Assembly: GCA_040754315.1 (NCBI GenBank) | Contig: JBFMCS010000040.1 | Location: 1-42,190 of the forward strand | Length of the DNA: 42,190 nucleotides | Origin: Bacillota bacterium | GTDB taxonomy: Bacteria > Bacillota > Sulfobacillia > DUSP01 > JBFMCS01 | Reading direction: 5' to 3' | Part shown: positions 8,080-16,532 of the stretch, one piece after another | How the letters are laid out: each line of letters opens with the position of its first letter | How positions within the stretch are numbered: the first letter of the stretch is position 1 | Position numbers and translations under genes: made by a program | The notes under the pieces: generated by a model | Told to the model about the DNA's origin: nothing | The model's database searches: none | Seen by the model: only the letters and a program-made list of their open reading frames with translations

Positions 8080-10158
8080 TTATTCTTTTTGCCCTGAAGA
8101 TCCTTCCATGTGGATCTTGCCCAGATCAGCGCTCTCCCCCAGGAGGCTGGCCACTCCTTTCAAGAGGCCGAGGCGGTTCTCCCGGATCTGGGTGTCAGGC
8201 TCCATGACCAGGACATCGTCGAGGAAGCGGTCCACGGGCCCCCTCAGGCTGGACAGGGCCGAGAAGTATGCGTCCCAGTCCCCGGACTCCCGGGCCCTCC
8301 GGGCCTGGCCGGTCACGCGAGCCAGGGCCTCGTGGAGTTCGCCTTCGCTGGCGGACCTGAAGAGCGCGGGGTCTGCCTCGATGCTCCCGGCCTTGCCAGC
8401 CAGGTTCGCCGAGCGGCGATAGGCGGTGAGCAGGTCCTCTCCTCCTTGGCCTCGCACGAAGGCATCCAGGGCCTCTGCCATGGAAAGCGTGACGGGAAGG
8501 TACCCTGCCTCCCTGGCCATTACCGCCTCTATTACCTCATGCTGAAGACGCTTCTCCACCATGATACCCCTGAGGCGCTGGGTGAAGAACTCCTTGATAC
8601 CCTCGGGGAGTTCCCTCGAACCGGGGTAGCTGCCGAGGGCTGCCTCAAGGCTGCCCTCAAGGCTCACCCGGAGGCCCGATTCCAGGAGGCACAATACCAC
8701 CCCCAGTGCCTGCCTCCTTAGACCGTAGGGGTCGCTGGACCCCGTGGGCTGTATGCCGGCAAGGAAACACCCTACTACGGTGTCCAGCTTGTCCGCCAGT
8801 GCAAGGAGGGCGCCTTCCCTGGACTGGGGCGCCGGGTCCCCGGAGAAGCGCGGCAGGTGGTGCTCAAAGATGGCCGTGGCGACCCTGGGGTCCTCACCCG
8901 ACCTGAGCCCGTATTCCCTGCCCATCACGCCTTGGAGCTCGGGGAATTCCACCACCATGTGGGTGACCAGGTCCGCCTTGCAGAGAATCGCCGCCCTTCG
9001 TGCCCGGTCAAGGGTGCCCTCATCCAATCCAGCCCTGGCACCCAGATCCCCCACAAGCCCCTGGAGACGCCTGGCCTTGTCACCCATGGAACCCAGGGTC
9101 TCCTGGAAGGTAACCCGGTCCAGTTCGGGTACCCGTTCCTCCAGGGTCGTCCTGGAGTCTTCCTCGAAGAAGAAGCGGGCATCAGCCAGCCGTGCCCTGA
9201 GGACGCGCTCGTTTCCAATGCGCACCAGGTCAAGGCCCTCCGTGCCCCCGTTCCTCAAAGCCACAAAACGGGGCAGGAGTCCCCCGTCACCAGCCTCCAC
9301 CGGGAAGTACTTCTGGTGATGCTTCATGCAGGTCACAAGGACCTCTTCCGGGAGGGTCAGGTAGGAGGGGTCAAAGGATCCCCAGAACGCAACCGGGTTC
9401 TCCACGAGGTACGCTACCTCCCCCAGGAGGTCTTCGTCCACCCGGGGCCTGCCTCCAGCCTCACGGGCGGCAGATGCCACGCCCCGCAGGATGGCCGCCA
9501 TGCGCTCATCCTGGTCCACTATGACGCCCCTTTCCCTCAAGGCCTCGGGGTAGTCCTGGGCCGAATTGAGCGGGAAGGGCTCAGGGTAGAGGAACCGGTG
9601 TCCCCTGGAGAGATTACCTGCTCTGAGGTTTGCCGCCTGGAAGGCCACGGTATCGGAACCGAACATCCCCACAAGCCAGCGGATAGGGCGTGCGAACCTG
9701 AACTCGCCCCTTCCCCACCTCATGCTCTTGGGGAACTCCACCTGCTCCACTATGGAGGCCAGGACACCGGGCAGGACCTCCAGGGCACCCCGGCCCTTCT
9801 CCTGCCGCAGCGCGAAGACGTACCTTCCCTGGGTTAACTCCTTGACCACCAGGTCTCCCACGCCGACCCCTTGCGAGCGCGCGAACCCCTCCGCCGCCCG
9901 GGTGGGCACGCCTCTGGTGTCAAAGGCCGCCGCCTCAGGGGGCCCCTTCACCTCTACCACCTGGTCTTCCTGGTCTTTTGCCACCCTGGAGCACATGACA
10001 GCAAGCCTCCGCGGGGTGCCAACCGCCCTTACCCTCTCAAAGGGCAGGCGTGCGGCCTCCAGCGCCCGGGCCGTGGCATCCTCCAAGGCCCTCAAGGCCC
10101 CGGGCATGAAACCTGCGGGTATCTCCTCACAGCCGATCTCCAGAAGAAGCTGTCTCAA
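8080..10158 (-). CDS. glyS: Glycyl-tRNA synthetase beta subunit
   Basis: The 692-residue protein is the large, tRNA-binding subunit of the bacterial alpha2beta2 glycyl-tRNA synthetase. It begins RQLLLEIGCEEIPAGFM and contains TPRRLAVM, the MRWGRGEFRFARPIRWLV block and KADLVTHMVVEFPELQG, all typical of GlyS; the C-terminal DALR-type anticodon-binding region follows. Length is normal. The start codon is TTG, directly abutting the glyQ stop, with a very strong AAGGAGGTG site inside the end of glyQ. The two subunits are therefore made from one transcript controlled by the upstream T-box. Confidence 0.97.
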   Translation of the reverse strand: MRQLLLEIGCEEIPAGFMPGALRALEDATARALEAARLPFERVRAVGTPRRLAVMCSRVAKDQEDQVVEVKGPPEAAAFDTRGVPTRAAEGFARSQGVGVGDLVVKELTQGRYVFALRQEKGRGALEVLPGVLASIVEQVEFPKSMRWGRGEFRFARPIRWLVGMFGSDTVAFQAANLRAGNLSRGHRFLYPEPFPLNSAQDYPEALRERGVIVDQDERMAAILRGVASAAREAGGRPRVDEDLLGEVAYLVENPVAFWGSFDPSYLTLPEEVLVTCMKHHQKYFPVEAGDGGLLPRFVALRNGGTEGLDLVRIGNERVLRARLADARFFFEEDSRTTLEERVPELDRVTFQETLGSMGDKARRLQGLVGDLGARAGLDEGTLDRARRAAILCKADLVTHMVVEFPELQGVMGREYGLRSGEDPRVATAIFEHHLPRFSGDPAPQSREGALLALADKLDTVVGCFLAGIQPTGSSDPYGLRRQALGVVLCLLESGLRVSLEGSLEAALGSYPGSRELPEGIKEFFTQRLRGIMVEKRLQHEVIEAVMAREAGYLPVTLSMAEALDAFVRGQGGEDLLTAYRRSANLAGKAGSIEADPALFRSASEGELHEALARVTGQARRARESGDWDAYFSALSSLRGPVDRFLDDVLVMEPDTQIRENRLGLLKGVASLLGESADLGKIHMEGSSGQKE

Positions 10159-11040
10159 CTAGGACACCTCCTTCAGGAGGGGATAGCCCAGGCTCTCCCT
10201 TTGCCTTAGGTAGGCCTGGGCCACCAGGCGGGCCAGGCCCCTCACCCTGGCAATGTAGCCGGTGCGCTGAGTCACACTGATGGCCCCCCTGGCATCCAGC
10301 AGGTTAAAGGTATGGGAGCACTTCAGTACGTAGTCATATGAGGGCAGCACCATGTCCCCCTCAGCCAGCCGCCTGGCCTCAGCCTCATATACCCCGAAGC
10401 TGTGTTCCAGCATGTCCACATCTGCCTCCTGGAAACTGTAGCGTGACTGCTCGGTCTCATTGGGCCGGAACAGTTGCTCGTAGCTTATCCCCGGCGCCCA
10501 CATGATCTCGAACACGTTGTCCACCCCTTGGATGTAGGCGGCCAGGCGCTCCAGGCCATAGGTGAGCTCAACGGGCACGGGGCGGCAGTCAATCCCCCCG
10601 ACCTGCTGGAAGTAGGTGAACTGTGTGACCTCCATGCCATCCAGCCAAACCTCCCACCCCAGGCCCCAGGCCCCAAGCGTGGGAGCCTCCCAGTCATCCT
10701 CAACGAAGCGAATGTCGTGAGCGAGGGGATCGATGCCTATGGCCCTCAGGCTCTCCAGGTAGACACCCTGGGCATCATCTGGGGAGGGTTTCAGGACAAC
10801 CTGGTACTGGTGGTGCTGGTACAGGCGATTAGGGTTTTCGCCGTATCTCCCATCGGCAGGCCTGCGAGAAGGCTCCACGTAGGCCACCTTCCATGGCTCA
10901 GGCCCCAGGGACCTCAGGAATGTGGAGGGATTCATTGTGCCCGCCCCTTTCTCCACATCGTAGGGCTGGGCTATGACGCAACCGTACTCGGCCCAGTAGC
11001 GTTCCAGCGCGATGACCATGTCCTGGAAGTACACTCCCAT
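10159..11040 (-). CDS. glyQ: Glycyl-tRNA synthetase alpha subunit
   Basis: This 293-residue class II synthetase subunit activates glycine. Recognisable blocks are [31 protein letters not shown], the motif 2-like [20 protein letters not shown] and the motif 3-like [14 protein letters not shown]. Length is typical. The ATG at 11040 follows GAGGAGG with short spacing, just downstream of the T-box terminator. It is the first gene of glyQ-glyS, so its expression should rise when uncharged tRNA-Gly accumulates. Confidence 0.97.
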   Translation of the reverse strand: MGVYFQDMVIALERYWAEYGCVIAQPYDVEKGAGTMNPSTFLRSLGPEPWKVAYVEPSRRPADGRYGENPNRLYQHHQYQVVLKPSPDDAQGVYLESLRAIGIDPLAHDIRFVEDDWEAPTLGAWGLGWEVWLDGMEVTQFTYFQQVGGIDCRPVPVELTYGLERLAAYIQGVDNVFEIMWAPGISYEQLFRPNETEQSRYSFQEADVDMLEHSFGVYEAEARRLAEGDMVLPSYDYVLKCSHTFNLLDARGAISVTQRTGYIARVRGLARLVAQAYLRQRESLGYPLLKEVS

Positions 11041-11052
11041 ACCTCCTCACGT

Positions 11053-11290
11053 AAAACTTAAGCCTCCATCCCAGCCAGGTTGACTGACAGGGACGGGAGG
11101 CCTCTCCCGCGGTTCCACCCTGTTTGACCCCGAAGGGCCCTCTCTTTTCCGAGGTTTTACTGCCCCGGTTTTTGCCGGGGGTTCTTCCTCAGGCTCCCGG
11201 GCGCCTTCACGGCTCTCCAGGTCCGGGCTCACACCCAGCCACCCGGCTCTCTGAGCCTGGTTCCCCGCTACTTTTCCCGTTCACAGCCAC
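11053..11290 (-). promoter_or_regulatory. Glycine T-box leader (transcriptional attenuator) of glyQS
   Basis: The minus strand carries the T-box core AGGGTGGAACCGCG at 11108-11121. Upstream is a stem I-like domain (GGGAAAAGTAGCGGGG, then AGAGAGCC) closed by AGGCTC/GAGCCT, with GGC at 11203-11205 as candidate glycine specifier. A stable hairpin CCCCGG-CAAAAA-CCGGGG follows. Two folds compete. In the antiterminator, AGGG of the T-box pairs with CCCT after a CGGGAG/CTCCCG hairpin. In the terminator, GCCTCC (11096-11101) pairs with GGAGGC (11062-11067), followed by TTAAGTTTT (11053-11061). The shared CCTCCCGTCCC strand is the hallmark of tRNA-sensing attenuation. A TATAGA at 11291-11296 may be the -10 box; no good -35 box is seen. 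Confidence 0.93.
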
Positions 11291-11337
11291 TCTATACAAA
11301 ATGCCAGGGACAAGTGTTTCTAGAGCCTCGTCTCCTC

Positions 11338-11778
11338 TTACTCCTCCTCCTGGCGCCATTCCTTCTTGGCGGTCTCTGCCGCCCCTTGGCCTCGCTTTCC
11401 CCAGCGTTCCAGCTCCATGCTGCACTGGGAGCCCAGGGCCACAAGCATGGACAGGATGGCCAGGGCGGGCGCCAGCACCACGCCGACCAGGGTAAGGGTT
11501 AGGGGCACATCCAGCACCACCCTGTCATCCTTCTTCAGGACCACCCGGGTGACGTTCCCCTCCCTTATAACACGGGAGAAGACGTTAATGATCTCCTCAC
11601 CCTGCACGGCCAGTCTCTCTGTCCAGGTAGACCTCTTATCCCGCTCCTCCAGCCAGGCCAGGGCTCCAACAATATCGCCGCCGGCGGCCTCCAGGGCCTC
11701 ACTGGCCTCGGCCCATCCCACCTTGGCCTTCTCTTTGACCAGCTCAACCTTCTTCAGGTCTTCTTCCACATCTATCAC
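11338..11778 (-). CDS. DUF4342 protein with UBA-like N-terminus and a membrane segment
   Basis: The 146-residue protein has a UBA/TS-N-like three-helix N-terminus (VELVKEKAKVGWAEASEAL, then GDIVGALAWLEE), a middle beta-like segment (VTRVVLKKDDRVVLDVPL) and one long hydrophobic stretch LTLTLVGVVLAPALAILSML. A charged, glutamate-rich tail ends it. This is the DUF4342 layout; its function is unknown. The assigned GTG at 11778 overlaps the recO stop, but GTG three codons later with AGAGAGG upstream is equally plausible. The start region lies inside a 34-base tandem duplication, so the original start may have moved. It lies between recO and the glyQS T-box. Confidence 0.8.
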   Translation of the reverse strand: MIDVEEDLKKVELVKEKAKVGWAEASEALEAAGGDIVGALAWLEERDKRSTWTERLAVQGEEIINVFSRVIREGNVTRVVLKKDDRVVLDVPLTLTLVGVVLAPALAILSMLVALGSQCSMELERWGKRGQGAAETAKKEWRQEEE

Positions 11779-11814
11779 CTCTCTTCTTCAGTGCTTCTTC
11801 CACATCTATCACCT
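11747..11814. repeat. 34-base tandem duplication at the recO/DUF4342 junction
   Basis: Two adjacent 34-base units, 11747-11780 and 11781-11814, share a perfect 21-base block (11760-11780 and 11794-11814) and tcttcag upstream of it, with only a few differences elsewhere. The duplication covers the recO stop and the start region of the next gene. Because 34 is not a multiple of three, it changes the reading frame at the recO C-terminus. Confidence 0.9.
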
Positions 11815-12560
11815 TGCTCCTCCCGAGCTCCCAGCTGTTTGAGGAAACTGAGGGATTTCAGCTTCTTGTCCAGGTGCCAGAGGATGTAGCCGTCCAGGGC
11901 AAGACACATTTCCCGTTCAGTCCGGGCATCTATGACCAGGCGCCCTGAAAGACCAGGTTCAAGCCTCAACAGGGCCTTCATGCACTCCAGCGCCTGCCGG
12001 GAGAGGCGCCCGGCCCCTTGGCCTGACCCGCAGGTGTGGCAGAGCACGCCACCCTGCCCCGGGGAGAAGAAGGGGTCTAAAACCTCCCTGCCGCATCCCA
12101 GGCAACGATCCAGCCCGGGCCCAATGCCCAGGATCCCTAGGAACCTCAGCTGGAACATATGCCTCACCGTGGCCGGCGGGTGCCCATCCCTGAGCAGGCC
12201 AAAGGCTTTCAGCAACAAGGGATAGGCCCCTGGGGTGGCATCACGAAGACCCATGGACTCGTCCACAAGCTCGCACAAGTACGATGCGTTCGCCAGGAGT
12301 TCCAGGTCCTCCCGGAGAACCCTGAACCCCTCGGTTACCTCGGCTTGACTCATGGTATCCATGGTCTTCCCAGGGTAGAACGAGGCTGTCACTAGACAAA
12401 AGGGCTGGGTGGCCCCGCCTAGCTGGCTCCTGGTCCGCCTGGCCCCCCTGGCCACTGCCTCGATCTTGCCGTGCCGGTCGGACAACAGGGTTACTACCCT
12501 GTCGGCCTCCTGGAAGTCCCTGGACTTGAGAACTATGGCCCGAGCCTTGTAGGGACCCAT
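11775..12560 (-). CDS. recO: DNA repair protein RecO
   Basis: The 261-residue protein acts in RecFOR recombination, loading RecA on SSB-coated DNA. The N-terminal OB fold is visible (KARAIVLKSRDFQEADRVVT, LLSDRHGKIEAVARGARR). A C-terminal zinc site has CLGCG and CHTCG pairs. The ATG at 12560 has AGAGGTGA about five bases upstream. The last dozen residues (GDRCGRSTEEER) are encoded by the tandem duplication and are probably not ancestral. The order era, recO, glyQS is the conserved Bacillota arrangement, here with mgtE and a DUF4342 gene added. Confidence 0.94.
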   Translation of the reverse strand: MGPYKARAIVLKSRDFQEADRVVTLLSDRHGKIEAVARGARRTRSQLGGATQPFCLVTASFYPGKTMDTMSQAEVTEGFRVLREDLELLANASYLCELVDESMGLRDATPGAYPLLLKAFGLLRDGHPPATVRHMFQLRFLGILGIGPGLDRCLGCGREVLDPFFSPGQGGVLCHTCGSGQGAGRLSRQALECMKALLRLEPGLSGRLVIDARTEREMCLALDGYILWHLDKKLKSLSFLKQLGAREEQGDRCGRSTEEER

Positions 12561-12600
12561 GCCGTCACCTCTATCATGGCCCGGAAATGGGGTTGTATCC

Positions 12601-13956
12601 CTAGATGAGTCTCTCCATGAGGCTGGTGGCCATGGAAAAGTATATAAGAAGCCCGCTCACGTCAATGATGGTGGTGATGAGGGGGCCTGACGCAACAGCA
12701 CTGTCCATCCCGAACCGGTCAACCACCATGGGAACCACTGCCCCAACAACTGCTGCGATCAACAGTGTCAGGCTCATGGACAGCCCTACGACGGCCCCCA
12801 GGATGGGCGAGCCCTGCCACATGAAGGCTGCCAGTGCCACCAGGGTGCCGCAGGCCACGCCCAGCAGCACGCCCACCTGGGCCTCCCGGAGCATCACGCG
12901 GATGAGGTCCTTTCGCTCCACCTCGCCTGTGGCCAGCCCCCTGACCACGACAGCGAAGGACTGGGTGCCCACGTTCCCGCCCATGTCTATGAGAACGGGG
13001 ATGAAGTAGGCCAGCGCCACAACACTTTCCAGCGTAGAGGCAAACCCCCTGATGACATTTGCCGACAGGAAGCCAACGAACAGCAGGATGACGAGCCAGG
13101 GCAGGCGCCTGCCCATCCTGAGCCAGGGACCTCCCTTCACCAGGTCGTCAGCCTCACCGGAACCTGCTCCAGCCATGCGGTAGATGTCCTCGGTGGCCTC
13201 TTGCTCCAGCACGTCTATGACGTCGTCGAAGGTGACGATCCCCTCAAGCACCCCATCGTGGCCCACCACCGGCACGGCCAGGAGGTCGTACTTGGATACC
13301 ACCTTCGCAACCTCTTCCTGGTCTGTGGTGACATCCACGCTCACGACGTTGGTCTCCATGATGTCCTTGAGCAGCACCTGGGGCTGGGCGACTATGAGGT
13401 CTCTCAGGGAGAGCACCCCGGTGAGGCGTCCTCCCCCGTTGATGACATAGAGGTAGTAAACGGTCTCGGCATCTGGCGCCAATCGCCGCAGGGTTTCTAT
13501 GGTCTCATGGGCTGTCATGTCCTCTTGCAGGGCTATGAACTCAGTGGTCATGATACCGCCAGCGCTGTCTTCCTTGTAGGTGAGGAGTTCCCTGACATCC
13601 TCGGCGTCCTCCAGGAGCTCCATGATCTCCTGGGCCCTGCCCGGCTGCACCTGGGCCAGGAGGTCCGCCAGGTCATCGCTGGACATTTCCTCTAGAACCC
13701 TTGAGGCCTGGGAGGGTTCTAGGGTCTCAAGGAGGCGGGATTGGACATCGTACTCCAGTTCCTGCATTACCAGGGCGGCATCCTCGCCTGGCAGCAGTAG
13801 GAGCACGTAGGCCCTGGCAGTGTCGGAATCCATCTGGGCCAGGAGCTCCGCCAGGTCCACTGGGTGGAGATCCTTTAGGATGGCACACAGCTCCTCCCGC
13901 CTCCCCGCGTCCACCAGATCCTGGATCCTGTTCACTAGTTCCATGTCTAGTCTCAC
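12601..13956 (-). CDS. mgtE: MgtE family magnesium transporter
   Basis: The 451-residue protein is a Mg2+ channel/transporter. The N-terminal MgtE superhelical domain (about 1-130) is followed by two CBS domains (about 135-260) that act as the cytoplasmic Mg2+ sensor. About five membrane helices follow from residue 285; the pore-lining sequence GGNVGTQS is intact. The assigned GTG start is 13956 with AAGGGGGG upstream; ATG at 13944 is an alternative. It is separated from era by a terminator and its own TATAAT box. No M-box riboswitch is recognisable in the short leader. Its placement between era and recO is unusual relative to B. subtilis. Confidence 0.95.
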   Translation of the reverse strand: MRLDMELVNRIQDLVDAGRREELCAILKDLHPVDLAELLAQMDSDTARAYVLLLLPGEDAALVMQELEYDVQSRLLETLEPSQASRVLEEMSSDDLADLLAQVQPGRAQEIMELLEDAEDVRELLTYKEDSAGGIMTTEFIALQEDMTAHETIETLRRLAPDAETVYYLYVINGGGRLTGVLSLRDLIVAQPQVLLKDIMETNVVSVDVTTDQEEVAKVVSKYDLLAVPVVGHDGVLEGIVTFDDVIDVLEQEATEDIYRMAGAGSGEADDLVKGGPWLRMGRRLPWLVILLFVGFLSANVIRGFASTLESVVALAYFIPVLIDMGGNVGTQSFAVVVRGLATGEVERKDLIRVMLREAQVGVLLGVACGTLVALAAFMWQGSPILGAVVGLSMSLTLLIAAVVGAVVPMVVDRFGMDSAVASGPLITTIIDVSGLLIYFSMATSLMERLI

Positions 13957-14009
13957 TCGCGCGCCCCCCCTTCAGCTGGACGTGGGGCCTCCCGGGCCCT
14001 GCCCCCCGT

Positions 14010-14038
14010 ATTATAGCAGTAAATCAAGGAAAACAAAA
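14010..14038 (-). promoter_or_regulatory. Probable SigA promoter of mgtE
   Basis: A perfect TATAAT (14010-14015) lies in an AT-rich window on the minus strand, 54 bases upstream of mgtE. The -35 region is weak: TTTTGT with 17-base spacing, or TTGTTT with 15. It overlaps the U-tract of the preceding terminator. Confidence 0.5.
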
Positions 14039-14061
14039 GGCCTCGCCCATATGGGCGGACC
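14029..14061 (-). terminator. Intrinsic terminator after era
   Basis: On the minus strand the hairpin CGCCC-ATAT-GGGCG is extended by flanking GG/CC pairs (14039-14061) and followed by TTTTGTTTT (14030-14038). It lies 40-70 bases after the era stop and would separate era transcripts from mgtE. Confidence 0.65.
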
Positions 14062-14100
14062 TATCTGCTCCTGGCTCATCCAGGCGTCCCGGGACAACCT

Positions 14101-15000
14101 CTAGAGCCTGGAACCGTCGTACCCGAGGGACCTTAGGAAGGCCTCCCGGTTCCTCCACTCCTCCTTCACCTTCACCCAGAGGTCAAGGTATACCTGATTT
14201 CCCAGTAGTCTCTCCATGTCTACCCGGGCCAAGCGCCCTATCTCCCTGAGCATCCTGCCGCCCTCTCCTATGATTATGCCCTTTTGAGAGGTCTTCTCCA
14301 CCACTACTGTGGCCGCCACGTATGTAACGCCATTGGGCCTGGGGGAGACACCCTCCACGCTCACAGCCACCGAATGGGGAACCTCATCCCGGCAGAGGCT
14401 GAGAACCTTCTCCCTGACCAGCTCACCCAGCATGAAGCGCTCGGACCTGTCCGTGACGGCATCCTCAGGGTAGTAGGCGGGGCCTGGGGGCATCGCCTCC
14501 CTTACCCTCCCCAAGAGCAAGGGAAGGCCCTGGCCGGTGACGGCAGACACAGCCAGGAAGCCCCACCCTGGAGATAGCAGGCTGGTATAGTTCTCCAGGG
14601 CCACCAAGCTGCCACCCCTGACCAGGTCCATCTTGTTCGCCACCAGCAGGACAGGGATATCCCCCAGCCTTTCAGAGACGTAAAGGTCCCCCTTCCCCGC
14701 CGGGCGGTGCGCTTCCACGACAAAGAGGACAATGTCCACGCCTGAAAGGGTTGAGATGGCGGTGTTCACCATGTGGCTTCCCAACCGGTGCTGGGGTTTG
14801 TGGATGCCAGGCGTATCCACGAACACCACCTGGTAGTCTGGCCCAGTGAGCACCGCGGATATGCGGTCCCGTGTTGTCTGGGGCTTCGGAGACACGATGG
14901 CCACCTTATGCCCTACCAGTGTGTTTACCAGGGTGGACTTCCCCACGTTGGGCCGGCCCACCACCGCCGCGAAACCCGATCGGAACTCGGCCAGTCTCAC
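14101..15000 (-). CDS. era: GTPase Era
   Basis: The 299-residue GTPase assists 16S rRNA maturation and 30S assembly. G motifs are clear: GRPNVGKS (about residue 15), VDTPGIHKPQHR, and NKMDLV. The C-terminal KH domain contains KGIIIGEGGRMLREIG, which binds the 3' end of 16S rRNA. The assigned GTG at 15000 sits almost on top of AAGGAGGG, so a start a few codons later is possible. In B. subtilis era lies between cdd and recO; here cdd is absent and a YerB-like lipoprotein gene lies upstream instead. Confidence 0.96.
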   Translation of the reverse strand: MRLAEFRSGFAAVVGRPNVGKSTLVNTLVGHKVAIVSPKPQTTRDRISAVLTGPDYQVVFVDTPGIHKPQHRLGSHMVNTAISTLSGVDIVLFVVEAHRPAGKGDLYVSERLGDIPVLLVANKMDLVRGGSLVALENYTSLLSPGWGFLAVSAVTGQGLPLLLGRVREAMPPGPAYYPEDAVTDRSERFMLGELVREKVLSLCRDEVPHSVAVSVEGVSPRPNGVTYVAATVVVEKTSQKGIIIGEGGRMLREIGRLARVDMERLLGNQVYLDLWVKVKEEWRNREAFLRSLGYDGSRL

Positions 15001-15019
15001 CCCTCCTTGCCCTCGTCTT

Positions 15020-16060
15020 TCACTGGTATTTCACCACAACCTTGTCATGGACGACCTCCACCCAGGTCTGCCCCGGGACCAGCACCAGGCTCTCCCCTGC
15101 TTCATCCAGGAATACCAGAGGGGCAAGGCGGTCCTGTCTCTTCCACGTGCCCTCCCTGACGCACCCCTCGGAGAAGGCCAGAAGCTTCCCCTCTCCCCAG
15201 GATTCCACATCCATCCGGCCCTCGGGGTCACCTGGGATGATCCAGGCCTTCACGAACTGCACCACCACGTTCCTGGCAAGGAGGGGATCGCCTCCCGCCA
15301 GGTCGGTGTCGGGCTGGCCGTTCACGCTCCGGCGGTAGTGAAGGCCAGCGCTATCATAGGTGAACTCAACCTTTGGGCCATCTCCAGGGTACTGGATAGA
15401 GAGGCTCTCTGAGGGGGCGCCCCGGGGGGCCTTGCCCACCTCAAAGGGGTGACTCGAGGTGGTGACCCCCTCCATCCCCATGCTCACCAGGACATCACGG
15501 ATCTTCGTCATGCCGCTGTAGAGGTTGTGTGGCATGTTGCGGTCCGGGGAACGCCAGAAGACCCGGTCTCCCTTCATATCGTTGAGGCTGGGAAACCTCA
15601 TCTTTTCCATCTCCTGGCTGGCGGCCGGGCTGGCCCCGGCATGGACCAGCACTGCCTCATGGCCCGATGCATAGTCCAGGAAGTAGGGACGCGCGCTCCT
15701 TACCGGGCCCACCGTCTCCGGCAGGCCGTGGAGGTAGACGGCGAGGTAGCGCGTGAGCCCGCCCTCCACCGGGAGTTCATAAACCAGGCAGGCCTCGGAG
15801 AGTCCCGCCTGCGGCCTCGCCTCAGGGTGATTGTCCACCGAGACAGCCACTGCCCTGAGCCCCAGGACCTCCTCATCTACGGCGGTTCCATCCAAGGGAC
15901 ACCGGAAGGGCACGGGCTCTGGAGCGGAAACCTCATTCTCATCCGGAGGCTCCTCGGGCACCTCCACCGGCTTATTCCGGTTCTGGCCGCAGCTGGAAAG
16001 GCCCACTATCCCTACCGCCAGCGCCAGGAGAAAGCCCAGGTACTGTCTTGCCATGACCAT
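15020..16060 (-). CDS. YerB-like lipoprotein (DUF3048)
   Basis: The 346-residue protein has a lipoprotein signal peptide with lipobox LSSC (cysteine 24), then a Pro/Glu-rich linker and two DUF3048-type lobes. Typical signatures are AVSVDNHPEARPQAGLS, GPVRSARPYFLDYA and RNMPHNLYSG, with the C-terminal domain ending near VVKYQ. The family is represented by YerB of Bacillus; its molecular function is not established. It should be anchored on the outer face of the membrane. AAGGAGG lies eight bases before ATG 16060. The gene sits between dgkA and era, where B. subtilis has cdd. Confidence 0.88.
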   Translation of the reverse strand: MVMARQYLGFLLALAVGIVGLSSCGQNRNKPVEVPEEPPDENEVSAPEPVPFRCPLDGTAVDEEVLGLRAVAVSVDNHPEARPQAGLSEACLVYELPVEGGLTRYLAVYLHGLPETVGPVRSARPYFLDYASGHEAVLVHAGASPAASQEMEKMRFPSLNDMKGDRVFWRSPDRNMPHNLYSGMTKIRDVLVSMGMEGVTTSSHPFEVGKAPRGAPSESLSIQYPGDGPKVEFTYDSAGLHYRRSVNGQPDTDLAGGDPLLARNVVVQFVKAWIIPGDPEGRMDVESWGEGKLLAFSEGCVREGTWKRQDRLAPLVFLDEAGESLVLVPGQTWVEVVHDKVVVKYQ

Positions 16061-16064
16061 CTCC

Positions 16065-16532
16065 CTAGCCTCCTTTCCCGCTCCTCAAAGCCTCCCTGGC
16101 AAAGAGGATTGCACCGGAAACCCACAGGTAAAACAGCAGGGGTGATGACCGGGCCCAAGCCTGGACCGCCTCCGGGAGTCTTTTCAGCTCAGGACCGAAC
16201 ACCTCCAATCCCACAACCACACTCATGGCCGCCGTCACCAGCACACCCCCGGCCGCCACATTCTTGGCGGTCTTGGCTAGGCAATGATACCCCTTCACGT
16301 GAATGTCAACGGATGCCTCAATAGCGGTGTTGAGCAGCTCCACTACAACCACCGAGGTCACCGCAAGCACCACCAGAAGCCGCTCCAGCCGGCCCACACC
16401 CAGGATCAGCGCAAGACTGATGGCCAGGTATCCCAAGAAGGCGTGAATCCTGGCGTTCCGCTGGGTACGCCACACGTAAGCGGCACCCTCCAGGGCAAAG
16501 GCGAAGGACTCCGCAAGGACTCTGCGCTTCAT
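16065..16532 (-). CDS. dgkA: Undecaprenol/diacylglycerol kinase DgkA family, extended C-terminus
   Basis: The 155-residue membrane kinase belongs to the DgkA family, which in Gram-positives phosphorylates undecaprenol for cell-wall lipid carrier recycling. The catalytic segment VELLNTAIEASVD and the following AKTAKNVAAGGVLVTAA match the family. Three helices are expected; here an additional hydrophobic segment near the C-terminus (SPLLFYLWVSGAILFA) makes the protein longer than the usual 110-130 residues. The start overlaps the ybeY stop by four bases (ATGA), giving translational coupling. The neighbourhood ybeY-dgkA-era is the conserved one. Confidence 0.92.
   Translation of the reverse strand: MKRRVLAESFAFALEGAAYVWRTQRNARIHAFLGYLAISLALILGVGRLERLLVVLAVTSVVVVELLNTAIEASVDIHVKGYHCLAKTAKNVAAGGVLVTAAMSVVVGLEVFGPELKRLPEAVQAWARSSPLLFYLWVSGAILFAREALRSGKGG

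Noticed and set aside
8857-9837. A 326-codon plus-strand frame antisense to glyS
   Set aside because: Shadow of the GC-rich glyS gene; no recognisable domain or ribosome binding site.
13957-14100. An M-box (Mg2+) riboswitch before mgtE
   Set aside because: The interval from terminator to start is too short and has none of the conserved M-box blocks.
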